64,000 bases of DNA from Phascolarctobacterium sp. GTDB lineage: Bacteria; Bacillota; Negativicutes; Acidaminococcales; Acidaminococcaceae. The stretch covers positions 496,001-560,000 of the forward strand of contig QAMT01000002.1 of NCBI GenBank assembly GCA_003150755.1, written 5' to 3'. Shown one piece after another: positions 24,352-32,499 of the stretch. The position numbers and the translations under genes were made by a program. The notes beneath the pieces are model-generated. The model searched no databases. It was given only the letters and a program-made list of their open reading frames with translations, and had not been told where the DNA came from. Numbering within the stretch: position 1 is the stretch's first letter; the number at the start of each line of letters is the position of its first letter.

Positions 24352-25437
24352 TTACTCCTTTAACGCGATTTTGATAATACCGCCGCCGACGACATATTCG
24401 CCGCTGTAAAATACCACGGCCTGCCCCGGCGTTATTGCCCGCATCGGTTCATCAAAAGTTACCTTTACCAGCCCGCCGCCGTAAGGTTCAATCATTGCAG
24501 GCACGTCCTCCTGCCGGTAGCGCGTTTTGGCCGTTACACGCATGGGCGCGTCCAGCTTATCTGTCATAATAAAATTGCAGCCCTCAGCCAGCAGCGCTTT
24601 GCTGAACAAAGCCTCCTGCGGGCCGACAATGACATTGCCGCTTTCCATATCCTTATCAATAACGTACAGCGGATAGTCATAGGCAATGCCCAGGCCCTTG
24701 CGCTGGCCGATGGTATAATTTATCATACCCTTATGCCTGCCCAGCACCTGCCCGTTAAGATGCACAAAATTACCGCTCCCGGGCGGAGTTTTATCCACGC
24801 GGGCAATCAGCCCGGCATAATCACCGTCAGGCACAAAACAGATATCCTGGCTGTCCGGCTTCTGCGCCGTTACAAGCCCGGCTTCGGCAGCAGTCCGGCG
24901 TATGGCGTCCTTGCTCACTTCTGCCAGCGGCAGCAGCACACGGGCAAGCTGCTCCTGCGTCAGGCTGAACAGCATATAACTCTGGTCCTTGCGCCGGTCC
25001 TCGCCGCGCGCCAAAAGCCAGCGCCCGTGTTCTGCGCTGTAAAAAATACGTGCATAATGCCCTGTTGCCAGGTAATCACAGCCCTGCTCTTTGGCAAAAT
25101 CCAGCAGCGCGCCGAACTTGACGTGTTTATTGCAGTACACGCAGGGGTTAGGCGTGCGCCCGCACTGATATTCTTCAACAAAACGGCGGATAACGCTGCT
25201 GCGGAAACAGCCGCACAAATCAACCACCTTATGCTCAATGCCAAGCTTTGCCGCAACTGCCTGCGCGTCCTTAATGTCGCGCTCAATATTCAGCGCCGCG
25301 CCCGGCAGCCCAATATCTTCGCCGCCGAACATACGCGCCGTTGCGCCCACAACCTCATAGCTCTGCTGCAATAACAGCAGCGCTGCGGCCGAGCTGTCTA
25401 CGCCGCCGCTCATGGCGGCTAAAACCTTTTTACTCAT
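24352..25437 (-). CDS. mnmA: tRNA-specific 2-thiouridylase
   Basis: A 361-residue enzyme that puts sulfur on U34 of tRNA-Lys, -Glu and -Gln. The PP-loop SGGVDSS lies near residue 10. The catalytic Cys is in NPCVYCNKHVKFG, followed by YLATGHYAR, and the second Cys is in DSQDICFV. The C-terminal beta-barrel closes with PGQAVVFYSGEYVVGGGII. It overlaps the HD-domain gene upstream by 4 bp (ATGA). The Rrf2 regulator two genes upstream suggests control with sulfur or iron-sulfur metabolism, although iscS/iscU are not here. Confidence 0.93.
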   Translation of the reverse strand: MSKKVLAAMSGGVDSSAAALLLLQQSYEVVGATARMFGGEDIGLPGAALNIERDIKDAQAVAAKLGIEHKVVDLCGCFRSSVIRRFVEEYQCGRTPNPCVYCNKHVKFGALLDFAKEQGCDYLATGHYARIFYSAEHGRWLLARGEDRRKDQSYMLFSLTQEQLARVLLPLAEVSKDAIRRTAAEAGLVTAQKPDSQDICFVPDGDYAGLIARVDKTPPGSGNFVHLNGQVLGRHKGMINYTIGQRKGLGIAYDYPLYVIDKDMESGNVIVGPQEALFSKALLAEGCNFIMTDKLDAPMRVTAKTRYRQEDVPAMIEPYGGGLVKVTFDEPMRAITPGQAVVFYSGEYVVGGGIIKIALKE

Positions 25438-26024
25438 TTATTTTCAAAACCTGCACAAATTTCGTTAATTTTTGCTTCGTCCACACGCATGGCGGCAATG
25501 GTTTTTTCAAACAGCTCATCCAGCGTCCAGCCCAGCATTTCTGCGCCCTGCGCGATAACTTCACGGTGGCAGCCTGCGGCAAAGCGTTTATCTTTAAATT
25601 TTTTCTTTAAGGATTTTACTTCCATGTCACTGACGCTTTTAGACGGGCGCATCAAAGCAGCAGCGCCGATAAGTCCGGTTAATTCATCGGCAGCAAACAG
25701 CACTTTTTCCATCTGGTGTTCCGGCTTGATATCAACGCACAGGCCATAGCCATGGCACGCTGTAGCGTGGATAAGTTTTTCATCAATGCCGCGTTCGCGC
25801 ATAATCTCCTGCGATTTTACGCAGTGCTGTTCCGGGTACATTTCAAAATCAAGGTCATGCAAAAGGCCTGCCAACGCCCAGAAATCAGCTTCATCTCCAT
25901 AACCAAGCTCGTTGGCATACCAGCGCATAACGCCTTCAACCGTCAGCGCATGGCGCAGATGAAACGGGTCCTTGTTATATTCTTTCAGCAGCTCCCAGGC
26001 CTGTTCGCGTGTTAAATTCTCCAT
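25434..26024 (-). CDS. HD-domain (HDIG-type) phosphohydrolase-like protein
   Basis: A 196-residue protein with the HD superfamily pattern: HALTVEGVMRWYA, then LLHDLDFEMYP with the paired His-Asp, and HATACHGY further on. Such small HDIG proteins are metal-dependent phosphohydrolases of uncertain substrate. GGAGG precedes the ATG. It is translationally coupled to mnmA by a 4-bp overlap and lies 37 bp from the Rrf2 gene, so the three genes are probably one operon. Confidence 0.85.
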   Translation of the reverse strand: MENLTREQAWELLKEYNKDPFHLRHALTVEGVMRWYANELGYGDEADFWALAGLLHDLDFEMYPEQHCVKSQEIMRERGIDEKLIHATACHGYGLCVDIKPEHQMEKVLFAADELTGLIGAAALMRPSKSVSDMEVKSLKKKFKDKRFAAGCHREVIAQGAEMLGWTLDELFEKTIAAMRVDEAKINEICAGFENK

Positions 26025-26061
26025 AAAAAATTCCTCCCAAAATATTTATCAAAAAGTATTG

Positions 26062-26502
26062 TCAGCGGCATTTTTTTGCGCAGCATTTCTGCTCCTGCCA
26101 CTTCAGCAAATCAGCAAGCGTAAGGCCGTCAACAACATTGTTTACAGCATCGCCGATACGCCGCCATACCTCTGTTGTTACGCAGTCATCAATACGCGGG
26201 CAGCTTGCCGGGTTATCCGACGCTGCACATGCCACCGGGGCAAGGTCGCCCTCCAGAACGCGCAGTATTTCGCCAACCGTGCAGTCTGCCGGCGCTTTGG
26301 CAAGCTTATAGCCGCCCTGTGCGCCGCGCGCGCTGACCACCAGCCCGGCCTTGCTCAAACGGCTGATAATCTGCTCCAGATATTTATCCGAAATATCCTG
26401 CCGCAGCGAAATTTCCTTAACCGGAGTATAGCCGTACTGATGATTATTTGCCAAATCAAGCATTAAACGCAAAGCATAACGCCCTTTAGTAGAAATCTTC
26501 AT
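26062..26502 (-). CDS. Rrf2-family transcription regulator, IscR-like
   Basis: A 146-residue winged-helix regulator (KISTKGRYALRLMLDLANN). The ATG at 26502 has AAGGAG 7 nt upstream. Three cysteines in CAASDNPASCPRIDDC match the iron-sulfur cluster ligands of IscR-type Rrf2 proteins; the C-terminus adds further Cys residues (KCCAKKC). It probably senses cluster or iron status and represses its own operon through the palindrome at 26532-26546. Genes downstream are an HD protein and mnmA, a reduced version of the common iscR-iscS-iscU-mnmA order. Confidence 0.9.
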   Translation of the reverse strand: MKISTKGRYALRLMLDLANNHQYGYTPVKEISLRQDISDKYLEQIISRLSKAGLVVSARGAQGGYKLAKAPADCTVGEILRVLEGDLAPVACAASDNPASCPRIDDCVTTEVWRRIGDAVNNVVDGLTLADLLKWQEQKCCAKKCR

Positions 26503-26531
26503 GCCCAAACTCCTTTCGTAAAAATATTTTA

Positions 26532-26546
26532 CTACTAATGCAGTAG
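26532..26546. promoter_or_regulatory. palindrome upstream of the Rrf2 regulator (candidate operator)
   Basis: CTACT-N5-AGTAG lies 30 bp before the start of the Rrf2 gene. Rrf2/IscR proteins bind palindromes of this kind and commonly autoregulate. Confidence 0.5.
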
Positions 26547-26686
26547 GATTTCAACCGTAAACTCTGTTTTATCCAACAGCGCACACCCGATAATTTTTGA
26601 AAATTTTACAGTTTTTTTATATTGCGGTATGTGTTAGAATAAAAGCATAAATTTATTTAAAAACTGCACACCGGAGGCACTGCACA

Positions 26687-27034
26687 ATGGAAAATAAAGA
26701 AAAGATTGATATTGATAAGGAATTTCAGCATTATCTTGACATTTTCAAAAAGGATAAAGAACTTGGCAAGGCGCTGAGCCTGGTTTCCTTTCCTGCACTT
26801 TTCAACGATAAGTTTTTGCAGGAAAACAGCAAATTCACTTCGATGAACGATTTAATCATCCGCAGCGGCTTTGGCATTATGAACCTTTTGGAAGTTGAAA
26901 ACGTCAACCAGGAAAAATGGAACGCTTACATTGCCAAAAACAGCAACTGCACCACCTGGTTTGAATTTGGCAAACTTGCCATGATTGAATGGATGAAAGC
27001 CAAGATAGAAGAAGTTAAAAACGCAGCAAACTAA
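26687..27034 (+). CDS. small protein of unknown function
   Basis: A 115-residue, mostly helical, charged cytoplasmic protein (MENKEKIDIDKEFQHYLDIF; later TTWFEFGKLAMIEWMKAKIE). GGAGG precedes the ATG. No motif is recognised. It lies 30 bp before a permease gene and may share its transcript. Confidence 0.7.
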   Translation: MENKEKIDIDKEFQHYLDIFKKDKELGKALSLVSFPALFNDKFLQENSKFTSMNDLIIRSGFGIMNLLEVENVNQEKWNAYIAKNSNCTTWFEFGKLAMIEWMKAKIEEVKNAAN

Positions 27035-27064
27035 TTTAGAGCATCAAAAAGGAAGTGAGGCCGC

Positions 27065-28006
27065 GTGGATATTGTACTGCATGCGTTTGAAGGTGTTTTT
27101 ACCGTCAGCCTGATGGTTCTGGCTGGCTATTACCTGGGCAGCCACCACTGGTTTTCGGATGAAAGCCTGAACCTGATTTCCAAACTTATTACCAAAATCT
27201 GCCTGCCGTTATATATGATTGTTAATTTAACGGAAACGCTGACGCATGACACGGTAATACAGATGAGCAGCGGCCTGCCTGTTGCCATCTCGTCGATGAT
27301 TATCTGTTTTATCATCGGCCAGCTTACCGTGCACTTTGCCAACATCCCCAAAGGGAGGCGCGGCGTTCTGGCAGCAGTATTTTTTGTAACCAACACTATT
27401 TTAATCGGCCTGCCGTTATCGACAGAATTGTTCGGCACCAAGTGCATACCCTTTGTACTGGTTTACTACATGGCCAACACCGTTGTGTTCTGGGTTGTTG
27501 CGGCGCATATCATCGCCGTGGACGGCAGCACAGAAGTACCGCCGCTGTTCAGCCTGCAAACTCTCAAACACATCATCAACCCGCCGCTGGCAGGCTTTGC
27601 CATCGGTTTTACGCTGGTAATGCTTGAACTGCACCTGCCGCACCCGCTGCTGGTTTCGTTCCGTTATATGGGCAATATGACAACGCCGCTGGCGATGCTG
27701 TTTATCGGCGCGGTTGTAAGCAATGCCGACTGGAGCAAAATCCACTTTGACCGCATGATTCTGCTGGCGCTATTCGGCCGTTTTATTGTGTGCCCGCTGG
27801 GTATTATTTTAATGGCGCCCATCGTTGGCATACCGCATTTAATGACGCAGGTGTTTACCATTCAGGCCGCCATGCCGGCACCTTCCGTACTGCCGGTACT
27901 GGCTAAAAACTACGGGGCGGATTATGAATACGCAGCGACGCTGACCGTTGTTACCACCCTGATGGCCGTTGTAATTATGCCGTTTTATATGTGGGTTGTT
28001 TCCTGA
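27065..28006 (+). CDS. AEC-family transporter (auxin efflux carrier/malate permease type)
   Basis: A 313-residue membrane protein with about ten hydrophobic helices in two five-helix halves. Family features include LITKICLPLYMIVNLTET near residue 40, the FFVTNTILIGLPLSTELFG stretch, and TQVFTIQAAMPAPSVLPVLAK near the end. The start is GTG with AGGAAGTGAGG upstream. Bacterial AEC proteins export or import carboxylates such as malate or malonate. Substrate here cannot be told from sequence. Confidence 0.85.
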   Translation: MDIVLHAFEGVFTVSLMVLAGYYLGSHHWFSDESLNLISKLITKICLPLYMIVNLTETLTHDTVIQMSSGLPVAISSMIICFIIGQLTVHFANIPKGRRGVLAAVFFVTNTILIGLPLSTELFGTKCIPFVLVYYMANTVVFWVVAAHIIAVDGSTEVPPLFSLQTLKHIINPPLAGFAIGFTLVMLELHLPHPLLVSFRYMGNMTTPLAMLFIGAVVSNADWSKIHFDRMILLALFGRFIVCPLGIILMAPIVGIPHLMTQVFTIQAAMPAPSVLPVLAKNYGADYEYAATLTVVTTLMAVVIMPFYMWVVS

Positions 28007-28053
28007 TTGTTTGTATTTTTAAAAATTTTACGAACAGATTTTCATAAATATGC

Positions 28054-28082
28054 TTGACAAAATTTGCCGTTCGTTTTATGAT
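28054..28082 (+). promoter_or_regulatory. promoter of the LysM protein gene
   Basis: TTGACA (28054-28059), 17-bp spacer, TATGAT (28077-28082). The LexA box lies just downstream, over the likely start point. Confidence 0.85.
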
Positions 28083-28090
28083 AAGTATAA

Positions 28091-28104
28091 CGAACAAGCG
28101 TTTT
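28091..28104 (+). promoter_or_regulatory. LexA (SOS) box
   Basis: CGAACAAGCGTTTT matches the Firmicute LexA consensus CGAACRNRYGTTYC at 13 of 14 positions. A weaker second match (12 of 14) lies at 28031-28044, upstream of the -35 box. Confidence 0.75.
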
Positions 28105-28123
28105 GAAAGGCAGTTGATTGTTT

Positions 28124-28435
28124 ATGAAAAAGCTGATGATGCTGATTATGGCAACCCTTTTAGTATACAGCGGCTATGTGCTTGGCACCTGCGCCGCAGC
28201 CGATGAAATTTATACTACCCGCACCGTAACCGTTTACAGCGGCGATACCATGTGGGATATAGCCTCCCAGTGGACGGAGGACGGCGAGGACGTGCGCGCC
28301 GTTATTTACCGCATCTGCGAAGCCAATGGGCTGAAAACCACCGATTTGCAGCCCGGGCAGAAAATTTTAGTGCCAGTACGGGTAGAACTTAATAGCGCCA
28401 TGATGCTGGCAGATGCTACGAACAACAATTTATAA
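28124..28435 (+). CDS. LysM-domain membrane protein, YneA-like (candidate SOS division inhibitor)
   Basis: A 103-residue protein with one N-terminal hydrophobic segment (MKKLMMLIMATLLVYSGYVL) and a LysM domain of about 50 residues (VTVYSGDTMWDIASQW to LQPGQKILVPV). Size and layout match YneA of Bacillus, which stops septum formation during DNA damage. A LexA box overlaps the transcription start, supporting SOS control. Start at the ATG 28124; an in-frame TTG two codons earlier is unlikely. In Bacillus yneA sits next to lexA; here it does not, so identity is inferred from architecture and operator. Confidence 0.8.
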   Translation: MKKLMMLIMATLLVYSGYVLGTCAAADEIYTTRTVTVYSGDTMWDIASQWTEDGEDVRAVIYRICEANGLKTTDLQPGQKILVPVRVELNSAMMLADATNNNL

Positions 28436-28451
28436 AAGCAAACAAAATAAA

Positions 28452-28503
28452 AAGCAGGTTTGAAAATTGCGCTGAACAATCTTCAAGCCTGCTTATTTTT
28501 TAT
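28452..28503. terminator. hairpin between convergent LysM and dpaL genes
   Basis: Stem AAGCAGGTTTGAA/TTCAAGCCTGCTT (one G-U pair) with ATTTTTTATT on the plus side and TTTTTATTTTG on the minus side, so it can serve both genes. Confidence 0.7.
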
Positions 28504-28524
28504 TGCCGTTTATTCAATTAGCTT

Positions 28525-29709
28525 TTATTTCCATTTGCCGGTCAGCACTTTAAGGTAATTTACCCTATCGGTGTCGCCTTCCGTGCTGATTAAAAGCACG
28601 CGGGAGTTTTCGCAAAGCCCCAGCGCCTTACGCAGCGGCGCAAGTTCTGCTTCCGTCATTACTGCGTCAAGCACGCCTGCCGTCACCGCCCCCGATTCGC
28701 CGGAAATTACGCGTTCATCGCCCGGCAGCGGTTTACCCAAAAGGCACATGCCGCGCGCCGCATAATCGTCGTTGCACGCTACAAACGCAGCGGCAAAATT
28801 ATCAATAATATCCCAGCTTACAGTACACGGCTCGCCGCAGCACAGCCCCGCCATCATGCTGTCCATTTTGCCTGTTACCTTGTGTATGCGCCCGTCAGCA
28901 GCAGCCGCTGTTTTATAAAGGCAGGCAGCTTTGTCCGGTTCGCAGATAACAGTTACCGGCAGTTTACCGCCCCACAGGGAAGCAAAATAACCCAGCACCG
29001 CGCCCGCCATACTGCCTACGCCAGCCTGCAAAAACAAATGCGTCGGCACTTCGCCGTTAAGCTGCGCGGCAGCCTCCTGCGCCATTGTTGTATAGCCCTG
29101 CATAATCCAGGCCGGTATTTCTTCGTAGCCGGGCCAGGCAGTATCCTGCACCATTACCCAGCCGTGCTTTTTGCTCATAGCGTAAGCAAGCCGCACCGCA
29201 CTGTCGTAATTAAACTTTGTAATTTCCGCTTCTGCGCCCAGCGCGCGGATATTGTTCAAACGTTCCTGGCTGCTGCCTTCCGGCAGATAAACAACCGCCT
29301 TATGCCCCAGAAGCTTAGCCGCCCAGGCAACGCCGCGCCCGTGATTACCGTCCGTCGCTGTTACAAAGGTTATTTGCCCCAGCTTTTGGCGCGCTTCTTC
29401 ACTGCTCAGGATGTTAAAGGCGTTTTCGTCCACCGGTATGCCGAGTTTGCCGCATAAAAATTTAGCAATGGCGTAGCTGCCGCCAAGCGCTTTAAAGGCA
29501 TTCAGCCCGAAGCGTTTGCTTTCGTCCTTAACCCATACTTTGGCTACTTTAAGCCTGGCAGCCCACTGCGGCAGGCTTACAAGCGGCGTCGGTGCGTAAC
29601 CTTCTATGCCGCTGTGAAACTTCTGCGCCGCCGCAGCCCGAACAGGCGTTACAGTTGCCAGCACGTTTTTATTATGCCCGCCGCTGTGCAGTACATATTC
29701 AAAAGCCAT
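28525..29709 (-). CDS. dpaL: diaminopropionate ammonia-lyase
   Basis: A 394-residue fold-type II PLP enzyme that converts 2,3-diaminopropionate to pyruvate and ammonia. The PLP lysine lies in ESKRFGLNAFKALGGSYA; the glycine-rich phosphate-binding loop is QAGVGSMAGAVLG; TDGNHGRGVAWAA is the conserved Asn-His segment. Length and motifs match YgeX/DpaL. It is a single gene with no amino-acid transporter adjacent. Some related enzymes act on threonine or serine, but the match is best to DpaL. Confidence 0.92.
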   Translation of the reverse strand: MAFEYVLHSGGHNKNVLATVTPVRAAAAQKFHSGIEGYAPTPLVSLPQWAARLKVAKVWVKDESKRFGLNAFKALGGSYAIAKFLCGKLGIPVDENAFNILSSEEARQKLGQITFVTATDGNHGRGVAWAAKLLGHKAVVYLPEGSSQERLNNIRALGAEAEITKFNYDSAVRLAYAMSKKHGWVMVQDTAWPGYEEIPAWIMQGYTTMAQEAAAQLNGEVPTHLFLQAGVGSMAGAVLGYFASLWGGKLPVTVICEPDKAACLYKTAAAADGRIHKVTGKMDSMMAGLCCGEPCTVSWDIIDNFAAAFVACNDDYAARGMCLLGKPLPGDERVISGESGAVTAGVLDAVMTEAELAPLRKALGLCENSRVLLISTEGDTDRVNYLKVLTGKWK

Positions 29710-29730
29710 AAAAACTCCCCCTCATACCAA

Positions 29731-29758
29731 AACGGCACAGCCCAAAAGCTGTGCCGTT
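29731..29758 (-). terminator. terminator of purBA
   Basis: Stem AACGGCACAGC/GCTGTGCCGTT, then TTTTGG on the minus strand. The short U-tract makes it moderate. Confidence 0.6.
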
Positions 29759-29777
29759 GTTATTCAGTTACAAGTTC

Positions 29778-31061
29778 TTAAAACAGTTGTTTTAAAATCA
29801 TGGTCTGTTCGCGTTCCGGGCCAACAGAAACAATACCTACTTCAACGCCGGCAACTTCGCTCATGCGTTTTAAGTATTTTTTGCAGTTTTCCGGCAGGTC
29901 TTCGTACTTGCGCACGCCGGTAATATCGGTCATCCAGCCTTCAAACTCCTCGTAAATCGGTTCAACCTCGCCCAGAACTTTCAGGCTGGCCGGGATTTGT
30001 TTGATTTCTTCGCCGTTGTGCTTATAGCCAACGCACATTTTAATTACCGGCATTTCGTCCAGAATATCCAGACGGGTTACTGCCAGGCAGTCCAGGCTGT
30101 TAACGCGCGCGCTGTATTTCAGCATAAACGCATCCAGCCAGCCGCAGCGGCGAGGACGGCCGGTAACAGTGCCGTATTCGTGTCCGCGTTCACGCAGTGC
30201 ATCGCCGTCGGCGTCAAACAGCTCGCAGACAAACGGTCCTTCGCCGACGCGGGTAGTGTATGCCTTAACAACGCCAACCACGTGGTTAATGCACAGCGGG
30301 CCAACGCCGCTGCCTGTTGCCGCATTGGCAGCAGTCGGGTTGGAGCTGGTTACATACGGATAAGTACCGTGGTCAATATCAAGGAAGGTAGCCTGAGCGC
30401 CTTCGAACAAAACATTTTTGCCTGCTTCAAAAACTTCGCCCAGAACAACGCCGGTATCGCAGACATGCGGGCGCAGTTCTTCGGCATAACCAAGATATTC
30501 TTTCAGAACAGTGTCATAGTCAAACGGTTCAGCGCCGTAAATTTTAGTGATAATGGCATTTTTGGCTTCGAGGTTGACACGCAGCTTTTCAGCAAAGGTT
30601 TCCGGCTCCATCAAATCGCAGATACGGATGCCGGTGCGGGCAACCTTATCCATATAGCAGGGGCCGATGCCGCCTTTGGTTGTGCCAATTTTGTGGTCGC
30701 CGAGCGCAGCTTCCTGCAATTCATCAAGACGTGCATGGTACGGCATTACCACATGGGCGCGGTCAGAAATCAAAAGATTGCTGCAATCAATGCCCTGCTC
30801 TTTCATGCCGGCAATTTCTGTCAGTACAACCGAAGGATTGATTACAACGCCGTTGCCAAGAATGTTTACTTTATCCTTATATAAAACGCCGGAGGGCAAA
30901 AGACGCAGCTTGTAAGCCACATCGTCAACCACAACGGTGTGCCCGGCATTGGAGCCGCCGGAATAACGTACAACGGCGTCAGCCTTTTGCGCCAGGTAAT
31001 CAACAATCTTGCCTTTGCCTTCATCGCCCCACTGGGCGCCGATAACTACAACAGATGACAT
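29778..31061 (-). CDS. purA: adenylosuccinate synthetase
   Basis: A 427-residue enzyme joining IMP and aspartate with GTP, the first committed step of AMP synthesis. The P-loop-like GDEGKGKIVDYL is at residues 12-23, with the GGSNAGHT loop, the GTTKGGIGPCY switch, and GRPRRCGWLDA in the IMP-binding region. Usual length. It starts 21 bp after the purB stop and is co-transcribed, pairing the two steps of AMP formation. Confidence 0.97.
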   Translation of the reverse strand: MSSVVVIGAQWGDEGKGKIVDYLAQKADAVVRYSGGSNAGHTVVVDDVAYKLRLLPSGVLYKDKVNILGNGVVINPSVVLTEIAGMKEQGIDCSNLLISDRAHVVMPYHARLDELQEAALGDHKIGTTKGGIGPCYMDKVARTGIRICDLMEPETFAEKLRVNLEAKNAIITKIYGAEPFDYDTVLKEYLGYAEELRPHVCDTGVVLGEVFEAGKNVLFEGAQATFLDIDHGTYPYVTSSNPTAANAATGSGVGPLCINHVVGVVKAYTTRVGEGPFVCELFDADGDALRERGHEYGTVTGRPRRCGWLDAFMLKYSARVNSLDCLAVTRLDILDEMPVIKMCVGYKHNGEEIKQIPASLKVLGEVEPIYEEFEGWMTDITGVRKYEDLPENCKKYLKRMSEVAGVEVGIVSVGPEREQTMILKQLF

Positions 31062-31082
31062 AACTATCTCTCCTTAATATTA

Positions 31083-32375
31083 TCATAATCCGAAGCGCGC
31101 AAAAATAAGGTCTATATTGCGCAGCATCGGCATGGGATCAAAGCAATGCTCAATTTCCTCATCAGTGAGGTATTTTTTGATGTCCACGTCATGCTCAACA
31201 TTGGTTTTGAAGTCTGCGCCTTCCAGCCAGCGTGCCATAGCGTTGCGCTGTACCCATTTGTAAGCATCCTCGCGCAGTACGCCTTTGTTTACAAGGGCAA
31301 TCAGAAGGTTCTGGCTGTAAATCAGACCGCCGGTTTTGTTCATGTTGGCAATCATCGCATCCGGGTAAACCAGAAGTTTATCTACAATATTGATGAATTT
31401 GCGCAGCATGTGGTCAAGCGCAATGGTTGCGTCCGGCAAAATAACCCTTTCTACGGAAGAATGGGAAATGTCGCGTTCATGCCACAGGGTAACGTCTTCC
31501 AGGGCAGCAACTGCGTAACCACGCAGCAGCCTTGCCATACCGGAAATTTTTTCGCAGGTAATCGGGTTACGTTTGTGCGGCATAGCCGAAGAGCCTTTCT
31601 GGCCCGGTGCAAAATATTCTTCCGCCTCGCGGATATCGGTGCGCTGCAGGTTGCGGATTTCGGTAGCCATTTTTTCAAGCGAAGAACCGATAATGGCGAT
31701 AGTGGTTAAATAATCGGCATGGCGGTCGCGCTGGATAACCTGGGTTGCCAGGCGTGCAGGCTTAATGCCGAGTTTTTCGCAGACGTATTCTTCAACAAAC
31801 GGGTCGATGTTGGAATAAGTGCCGACAGCGCCGGACAGTTTGCCGACGGAGATAAACTCACGTGCTTGTTTCAGGCGCGCCATATTGCGCTCGGTTTCAT
31901 CCATCCACAGCGCAAATTTCAGGCCGAAGGTCATCGGCTCAGCATGGATGCCGTGGGTACGGCCAATCATAATGGTATGTTTGTGTTCGGCAGCGCGGCG
32001 TTTTAAAACCTCATGCAGTTTTTCCAGATGCTTCATTAAAAGGTCTGCGGACTGCTGCATCATTACGCCCATAGCGGTATCCTTAACATCGCTCGAAGTC
32101 AGGCCTTTGTGGATGTATTTGGATGCGTCGCCTACATATTCGGCAACATTGGTCAAAAAGGCGATAATGTCGTGGTTGGTAACAGCCTCAATCTCTTTAA
32201 TGCGCTCAATGCGGAAATCAGCCTTGGTCTGAATATCCTTCAAAGCATCATCAGGCACAATGCCCAGCTTGTTCATAGCCTCGCAGGCCAGAATTTCAAC
32301 CTTCAGCATAGTGCGGAATTCGTTTTCAAGAGTCCAGATATTACCCATTTCCGGATTGGTATAGCGTTCAATCAT
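31083..32375 (-). CDS. purB: adenylosuccinate lyase
   Basis: A 430-residue fumarase-superfamily enzyme that acts twice in purine synthesis (SAICAR and adenylosuccinate cleavage). The signature SSAMPHKRNPITCEKISG carries the catalytic serine loop; GRTHGIHAEPMTFG and TSSDVKDTAMG are the other two active-site regions. I chose the ATG at 32375 (GGGGGG upstream, MIERYTNPEMG); the frame extends five codons further. First gene of purB-purA with its own promoter. Confidence 0.97.
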   Translation of the reverse strand: MIERYTNPEMGNIWTLENEFRTMLKVEILACEAMNKLGIVPDDALKDIQTKADFRIERIKEIEAVTNHDIIAFLTNVAEYVGDASKYIHKGLTSSDVKDTAMGVMMQQSADLLMKHLEKLHEVLKRRAAEHKHTIMIGRTHGIHAEPMTFGLKFALWMDETERNMARLKQAREFISVGKLSGAVGTYSNIDPFVEEYVCEKLGIKPARLATQVIQRDRHADYLTTIAIIGSSLEKMATEIRNLQRTDIREAEEYFAPGQKGSSAMPHKRNPITCEKISGMARLLRGYAVAALEDVTLWHERDISHSSVERVILPDATIALDHMLRKFINIVDKLLVYPDAMIANMNKTGGLIYSQNLLIALVNKGVLREDAYKWVQRNAMARWLEGADFKTNVEHDVDIKKYLTDEEIEHCFDPMPMLRNIDLIFARFGL

Positions 32376-32468
32376 ACTTTTGCCCCCCATAGAGTTTTTT
32401 ACAATAAGAAACAGGAAGCAGCCACTTTGTGCCCTTCCTTTTGGTTATAAAACTTATTATCCTCTTTT

Positions 32469-32497
32469 ATCATACCATTTAAAACATTTTACCGCAA
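32469..32497 (-). promoter_or_regulatory. promoter of purB-purA
   Basis: Minus-strand TTGCGG (32497-32492), 17-bp spacer, TATGAT (32474-32469). No purine riboswitch pattern was seen in the leader. Confidence 0.7.
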
Positions 32498-32499
32498 GG

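Noticed and set aside
29997..30884. 295-codon plus-strand frame opposite purA
   Set aside because: Shadow of a highly conserved enzyme; no ribosome site or family match.
32376..32499. Purine riboswitch or PurR box before purB
   Set aside because: No purine aptamer core or clear PurBox pair is seen in the short leader.
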